DNA of 9,615 bases from Tannerella sp. (GTDB taxonomy: Bacteria; Bacteroidota; Bacteroidia; Bacteroidales; Tannerellaceae). Numbering within the stretch: position 1 is the first letter of the stretch; each line of letters starts with the position of its first letter. The position numbers and the translations under genes were made by a program. Location: assembly GCA_031283915.1 (NCBI GenBank), contig JAITAY010000004.1:1-9615 (forward strand), given 5' to 3'. Shown piece by piece: positions 6,203 through 9,615 of the stretch. The notes under the pieces were generated by a model. That model made no database searches and was not told the DNA's origin. It worked only from the letters and a program-made list of their open reading frames with translations.

Positions 6203-7498
6203 ATGAAAACAATGAAATTAACTTCCTTAATGGTCATGCTTGCGTTTGCAGTGAGCGCAATGGCGCAGGAAGAGTTCTTCGACGATGTGTATTTCTCTTC
6301 CGGGAAAAGTAAAAAAAGTGAAAAGGTCGCAGCGAAAACGGAAACGGAAACCGTACAAGCTGGCACAGAAACGGTAGCAGCGGACCTCTCCGAAATGGAT
6401 GTGGATGCATATAATCGCAGGTATACCGGTCCGGAAGAAGAAGAGGCCGAAGAAATAGAAGTTTATGCCGATGACGAACCCGAAAAAACGGGACGCCATT
6501 CGGATGCAGAATATTCGGAACGAATCATTCGTTATCATTCGCCCAGTAAAATCACCATAGCCGGAGCGGATAATGTGGAGTTGTATCTCAGTGAAGGCTA
6601 TTATGCATACGGATATGATACGGATTATTCTGAGGGACAAACGAATGTGAGTGTGAATGTGACGACGGGCAACGGCTGGTATGATCCGTGGTATTACAGT
6701 TCATGGTATAGCCCCTATTGGTCTTACTGGCGCTATCCCTATGGCGGATGGGGGGGCTGGTACGACCCCTGGTATTACAGCTGGTATTCGCCCTGGTATT
6801 ACGGCGGATGGGGTTATTACGGCCACTACGGTTACTACGGACATGACCATCATCACTACGGCAATTATTATTACGGACATGACCGGTCGTACAACCGCAA
6901 TCAGGGAGGCCGTTCGTCTGCAAACAATTACACCTCCGGGCGCAGCAGTGCAGGTTTCCGTTCGTCGGCAGCTTCCGGACGCAGTTCCGCCTCGACACGG
7001 AACGCCTCTTCTTCCCGTGCAACGACCCGCGAAAACGCTGAATACCGCAGTTCCGGCAGGAGTTCCGGCAGAAGCTCTTCACTGAAAAGTTCGGCGACGA
7101 CTTCCCGTTCACCGTCTGCGGGTGTGAACAGCAATACGACCAATCGTTCCTCGTCGCGCTCTTCAAGCGTAAACGGACGAAGTTCATCGACTTCGCGCAG
7201 TTCGGAAGCCGTTAAAAACAGCAGCACCGCACGAACTTCTACCGGGCGTAGCAGTAGCAGTAGCAGTAGCACAGGTACCTCGCGCTCATCCTCTGCGCCC
7301 TCGGTACAAAGCAGCACTACACGCTCAAGCTCCTACTCATCCGGCAGCAGCAGCCGTTCGAGTAGTAGCGGAAGTGTCAGCAGCGGCCGTTCAAGCAGCG
7401 GATTCAGCGGCGGCAGTAGTGGCGGCGGCGGCCGGTCGTCAGGCGGTTTCAGTGGCGGCGGTGGTGGTGGCCGTTCCTCAGGCGGCGGCCGCAGATAA
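6203..7498 (+). CDS. Exported low-complexity protein: acidic, Trp/Tyr/Gly/His-rich and Arg/Ser-rich regions
   Basis: I recognise no characterised family. The 431-residue protein starts with a signal peptide (MKTMKLTSLMVMLAFAVSAMA, cleavage near residue 21 before QEEFF), so it is exported. Residues 22-130 are charged, with the acidic run GPEEEEAEEIEVYADDEPE and the motif DVDAYNRR. Residues about 158-230 are extremely rich in Trp, Tyr, Gly, Pro and His, with a duplicated GWYDPWYYS.WYSP unit and GHDHHHYGNYYYGHD. Residues about 235-390 are Arg/Ser-rich with many RSSS units, and the end is Gly/Ser/Arg-rich (GGGGRSSGGFSGGGGGGRSS). No Cys lipobox, enzyme motif or hydrophobic segment follows the signal. 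From memory, Bacteroides genomes encode similar DVDAYNRR-type exported proteins next to barrel genes, but I cannot check this. It is followed after 121 bp by a FadL/OmpP1-like gene, which suggests an envelope role. A basic tail that binds surface polysaccharide or LPS, or metal binding by the His-rich part, is speculation. Confidence 0.88.
   Translation: MKTMKLTSLMVMLAFAVSAMAQEEFFDDVYFSSGKSKKSEKVAAKTETETVQAGTETVAADLSEMDVDAYNRRYTGPEEEEAEEIEVYADDEPEKTGRHSDAEYSERIIRYHSPSKITIAGADNVELYLSEGYYAYGYDTDYSEGQTNVSVNVTTGNGWYDPWYYSSWYSPYWSYWRYPYGGWGGWYDPWYYSWYSPWYYGGWGYYGHYGYYGHDHHHYGNYYYGHDRSYNRNQGGRSSANNYTSGRSSAGFRSSAASGRSSASTRNASSSRATTRENAEYRSSGRSSGRSSSLKSSATTSRSPSAGVNSNTTNRSSSRSSSVNGRSSSTSRSSEAVKNSSTARTSTGRSSSSSSSTGTSRSSSAPSVQSSTTRSSSYSSGSSSRSSSSGSVSSGRSSSGFSGGSSGGGGRSSGGFSGGGGGGRSSGGGRR
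6674..6793 (+). repeat. Duplicated aromatic unit inside the exported protein gene
   Basis: Residues 158-171 (GWYDPWYYSSWYSP) and 185-197 (GWYDPWYYSWYSP) are the same unit with one Ser inserted or lost. The bases also match closely but with synonymous differences, so the duplication is not recent. Confidence 0.8.
7250..7270 (+). repeat. In-frame AGCAGT hexanucleotide repeat (3.5 copies)
   Basis: AGC and AGT serine codons alternate seven times, encoding Ser7 in the Arg/Ser-rich tail. Because the unit is 6 bp, slippage would change tail length without shifting frame. Confidence 0.8.
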
Positions 7499-7513
7499 AC
7501 GCAAACGAAAGGA

Positions 7514-7559
7514 TAAGGTTTAAAGTTTCAAGATATAAAAGATTGAACTTTAAACCTTA
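7514..7559. other. 14-bp inverted repeat between the two envelope genes
   Basis: TAAGGTTTAAAGTT (7514-7527) pairs perfectly with AACTTTAAACCTTA (7546-7559) across an 18-nt loop. It begins 16 bp after the first stop codon. No T run follows, so it is not a classical terminator; it may trim or stabilise mRNA between the genes, or belong to the TTTAAAGTT-type intergenic repeats I recall from Bacteroidota. The remaining 60 bp before the next ATG include a weak TAGTATTG at 7591-7598 that could be a poor -7 box. Confidence 0.7.
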
Positions 7560-7619
7560 AACTTTGAAATGGGAGTTGGATTTTGAAAATTAGTATTGAA
7601 TTAAGATAGATAGAATAAT

Positions 7620-9176
7620 ATGAAAAGAACCGGAATTTATATCGGAATGTTGCTGTTAAGCAGCGGGATGTTGTTTGCACAGGGAGAAATGGATGCATAT
7701 CGCTATTCTCAAACGGATTTGAACGGCACTGCCCGTTCCATGAGCATGGGCGGTGCGTTCGGCGCATTGGGCGGCGATATGTCTGCAATGTCTCATAATC
7801 CGGGAGGGTTAGGCGTGTATCGCAGTTCGGAAGTCCAGGCTACCGTGACTCTGAACAATGCCCATGCAAGCGCCACCTGGACAGGTATAAAAAACAGCGA
7901 AAATCAAACCAAGTTTGCCTTTGATAATTTTTCCTATATTACCTATTTCCCTACCGGAAATGAATCGGGAATCAAGGGCTGGAATCTGGGGATTGCTTAC
8001 AATAAAGTGAAAGATTTCAACCGGAATGTCAAGTCGATAGGCAATCCGGGTGCTTCCATAGGCGATTTTATCGCTAAGCGTGCGACCCGGGAAGGCGTTT
8101 ACCTGAGCGACCTGTCTTCGGCTGACAGTTACGACAATTCGAATTTAGGCTGGCTGTCCGTTCTGGGATATAAATCGGGCTTTATCGCCCCGCAGGAAGA
8201 TGTTGCGAAGAATACGGCTTATCGCAACTCCTTTTCGGGTGCGCCGCAACAAACCGCGTTCTCTATGACGGAAAGAAGCAGCATCGTCGAATACAATTTT
8301 TCGCTGGCAACCAATATTTCCGACCGGGTGTTCCTTGGCGCTACGCTGGGGGTCGTGGATTTGGATTACCGCATGGCTTCGTGGCACGATGAAAAATTTT
8401 CAGGAGAGGACTATGGCTATCTGGATAACAACATTGAATCGGAAGGCGTGGCTTATTCCGTAAATCTGGGGGTGATTGTCCGTCCGACGGATGCGCTTCG
8501 GGTGGGAATTGCGTACAATTCGCCGAAATGGTATTCGCTGACGGATTATTTCTTTGCCAAAGGAGGAACCTATGTTTCCAGTTATGTTTCCGAACCCAAA
8601 ATGGAGGCAGAGACCCCATTAGGTCGATTTGCCGAATACCGTTTGCGCACGCCGGATCGCTGGATATTCAGTGCGGCAGGAATCATCGGCAACATTGCGT
8701 TGGTGAGCCTTGATTATGAACTGACCAATTACAAGTCCATGTATCTGTCGGACAAACAGGGTTATGCCTATGGAGACAACAAGGATATTCGTGAAGATTT
8801 CGGTCTGGGGCATACGGTGAAATTAGGCGCCGAAGTGAAATTGACGCCGCAGTTTACCTTGCGTGCAGGTTATATCCGGCAGCCAAGCCCGATGAAGGAA
8901 CTGTTGAGGAATGGAGGACAGGAAGTCTTTCCGGTGGGGACGGTTTCGCATTTTACGGTCTCAAATACTACTAATTATTATACGGCAGGATTGGGTTACC
9001 GCTTTACGCCGAATTTCTACATGGATCTGGCATACATTCTCCGGATCCAAGACGAAACACTGTATCCGTTTTCCAATATCTACGCAGAGAACGGTTCGCC
9101 CGAGTTGAAAATTGAACCGTCTAACCTGTCCATCAATACAAATCGGATCGCTCTGACATTTGGATACAAATTCTGA
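7620..9176 (+). CDS. Outer-membrane beta-barrel protein, FadL/OmpP1/TodX-like
   Basis: The 518-residue protein has a signal peptide (MKRTGIYIGMLLLSSGMLFA, cleavage near 20, before QGEMDAYRYSQ). It then has the conserved N-terminal block of Bacteroidota OmpP1/FadL-like proteins: GTARSMSMGGAFGALGGDMSAMSHNPGGLGVYRSSE (36-71), with the NPxGL motif at 60-64. The rest shows alternating polar and aromatic beta-strand patterns with Gly/Tyr turns, and it ends in FGYKF, a C-terminal aromatic typical of barrels inserted by BAM. FadL relatives move hydrophobic compounds across the outer membrane; Bacteroidota members are often labelled hemin receptor or outer membrane transport protein without experimental proof, so the substrate is unknown. 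There is no Shine-Dalgarno before ATG 7620, which is ordinary for this phylum. It probably depends partly on the promoter of the upstream exported-protein gene. No strong terminator follows; TTTTAC/GTAAAA (9191-9206) is only a short hairpin. Confidence 0.86.
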   Translation: MKRTGIYIGMLLLSSGMLFAQGEMDAYRYSQTDLNGTARSMSMGGAFGALGGDMSAMSHNPGGLGVYRSSEVQATVTLNNAHASATWTGIKNSENQTKFAFDNFSYITYFPTGNESGIKGWNLGIAYNKVKDFNRNVKSIGNPGASIGDFIAKRATREGVYLSDLSSADSYDNSNLGWLSVLGYKSGFIAPQEDVAKNTAYRNSFSGAPQQTAFSMTERSSIVEYNFSLATNISDRVFLGATLGVVDLDYRMASWHDEKFSGEDYGYLDNNIESEGVAYSVNLGVIVRPTDALRVGIAYNSPKWYSLTDYFFAKGGTYVSSYVSEPKMEAETPLGRFAEYRLRTPDRWIFSAAGIIGNIALVSLDYELTNYKSMYLSDKQGYAYGDNKDIREDFGLGHTVKLGAEVKLTPQFTLRAGYIRQPSPMKELLRNGGQEVFPVGTVSHFTVSNTTNYYTAGLGYRFTPNFYMDLAYILRIQDETLYPFSNIYAENGSPELKIEPSNLSINTNRIALTFGYKF

Positions 9177-9236
9177 GGCGCTATTTGTCTTTTTACCGGG
9201 GTAAAACCACCGGGAAATCACACAGGAATGATTCAA

Positions 9237-9289
9237 AAACACGGAGACGGAGCATACGGAGATGTTTTTCCTCTGTGTGCTCTGTGTTT
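9237..9289 (+). repeat. Imperfect 19-bp hairpin, CGGAG/CTCTGTG type
   Basis: Left arm 9237-9245 plus 9252-9261 pairs with right arm 9271-9289 (CTCTGTGTGCTCTGTGTTT) across a 9-nt loop, with one 6-nt bulge GACGGA (9246-9251). Three positions are not Watson-Crick, and all three are G-U pairs if the plus strand is transcribed. It lies 60 bp after the barrel gene and could be its 3' UTR structure or a mobile intergenic repeat. Confidence 0.6.
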
Positions 9290-9296
9290 CCGCATT

Positions 9297-9326
9297 CTAT
9301 ACTGCACGCGGTATCATTCTATGCAT
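9297..9326 (+). repeat. 30-bp dispersed direct repeat, copy 1
   Basis: CTATACTGCACGCGGTA followed by TCATTCTATGCAT matches copy 2 at 9458-9487 at 24 of 30 positions without gaps. The two copies are 161 bp apart. Confidence 0.65.
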
Positions 9327-9331
9327 AAAGA

Positions 9332-9364
9332 GGTAGTTAGTAGCTGGTAGTTAGTAGTTAGTAG
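9332..9364 (+). repeat. GGTAGTTAGTAG direct repeats
   Basis: GGTAGTTAGTAG occurs exactly at 9332-9343 and 9346-9357, and TAGTTAGTAG again at 9355-9364. The units are TAG-rich and close stop-containing frames on the plus strand. Similar strings are, as I recall, common in Bacteroidota intergenic DNA. Confidence 0.7.
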
Positions 9365-9457
9365 AGGGCGGTTGGCAGGCAAGCGGCCGTTGGAGGGAAA
9401 GGCGTAAACGTGAGGGTTTGAGCGGACAGCTTCGTCGTATCACAGAACTGCCGGCTA

Positions 9458-9487
9458 CTATACTGCGCGCGGTACAGTTTTGTGCAT
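9458..9487 (+). repeat. 30-bp dispersed direct repeat, copy 2
   Basis: CTATACTGCGCGCGGTA followed by CAGTTTTGTGCAT is the partner of the copy at 9297-9326. Its core TACTGCGCGCGGTA (9460-9473) is nearly palindromic, with a single T/G offset. Confidence 0.65.
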
Positions 9488-9585
9488 TGCCCGTCAGCAT
9501 AGAAAAGGGCATTCGCCCACACGCCTTTTTCCCCGTCGGCTAAAGCCCAATGTCATCAAGTTAAGCGCTAAAAGGCTGTAGGAGA

Positions 9586-9603
9586 GCATCCCGTCAGGGA
9601 TGC
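9586..9603. repeat. REP-like palindrome at window edge
   Basis: GCATCCC (9586-9592) and GGGATGC (9597-9603) form a perfect 7-bp stem with loop GTCA, followed by ATCGCTCGGTAG to the window end. I recall ATCCC..GGGATGCATCG..CGGTAG palindromes as repeated intergenic elements in Bacteroidales; the element may continue past the window. Confidence 0.5.
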
Positions 9604-9615
9604 ATCGCTCGGTAG

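Larger units (their letters stand above)
9177..9615. other. Repeat-rich intergenic region at the right edge
   Basis: No coding frame here looks real and no tRNA or RNA gene is recognisable. The stretch consists largely of repeats, described separately: a 53-nt imperfect hairpin, two diverged 30-bp copies of one sequence, GTAGTTAGTAG direct repeats and a terminal palindrome. Small palindromes GGGCATTCGCCC (9507-9518) and GGCTAAAGCC (9538-9547) add to the pattern. It resembles intergenic repeat islands I recall from Bacteroidales genomes; the unit boundaries cannot be set from one copy. Confidence 0.65.

Noticed and set aside
6750..6756. Run of seven G bases in the exported-protein gene as a phase-variation switch
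   Set aside because: It simply encodes Gly-Trp-Gly-Gly-Trp, the frame is intact, and the run is short for phase variation without data from other strains.
6588..7317. Minus-strand open frames (199 and 129 codons) opposite the exported-protein gene
   Set aside because: They mirror the low-complexity Ser/Arg coding repeats; the plus frame has a signal peptide, a ribosome binding site and a coherent composition.
9191..9206. TTTTAC-CGGG-GTAAAA as terminator of the barrel gene
   Set aside because: The stem is only six mostly A/T pairs and no T run follows, so terminator function is not supported.

Overview
The window looks like a chromosomal segment from a member of Bacteroidota, order Bacteroidales. 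The evidence is the protein sequences (Mfd, UDP-glucuronate decarboxylase and phosphoglycerate kinase all resemble Bacteroides/Parabacteroides/Tannerella-type proteins), TAnnTTTG-type -7 promoter boxes, and mostly weak or absent Shine-Dalgarno sequences. The exact genus cannot be resolved by eye. No tRNA, rRNA, CRISPR array or transposase gene is visible.

Left part (1-5699, all minus strand). Transcription runs right to left through pgk (glycolysis), a UDP-glucuronate decarboxylase gene (nucleotide-sugar supply) and mfd (transcription-coupled repair translocase, running off the left edge with its last codons missing). A good intrinsic terminator plus a second hairpin separates pgk from the decarboxylase gene. 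Only 37 bp separate the decarboxylase gene from mfd, which appears to use a TTG start, so these two are probably co-transcribed. The large plus-strand open frames across mfd are antisense shadows.

Middle (5700-6202). A divergent intergenic region of about 500 bp holds the pgk promoter (minus) and a candidate promoter for the plus-strand pair, which share the 11-mer TCGTATATTTG, plus a small inverted repeat and a 13-bp tandem duplication.

Right part (6203-9176, plus strand). Two exported proteins are encoded in tandem. The first is a low-complexity secreted protein: acidic N-terminal region, Trp/Tyr/Gly/His-rich centre, and a long Arg/Ser then Gly/Ser tail. The second is a FadL/OmpP1-like outer-membrane beta-barrel protein. 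The 121-bp gap between them carries a 14-bp inverted repeat. This pair is the least explained and most interesting content of the window.

Right edge (9177-9615). This non-coding stretch is dense in repeats: a long imperfect hairpin whose mismatches are all G-U compatible on the plus-strand RNA, two 30-bp diverged copies of one sequence, GTAGTTAGTAG-type direct repeats, and a REP-like palindrome at the very end. It looks like an intergenic repeat island. I found no convincing new multi-gene system; the best candidate for undescribed biology is the secreted low-complexity protein with its barrel partner.
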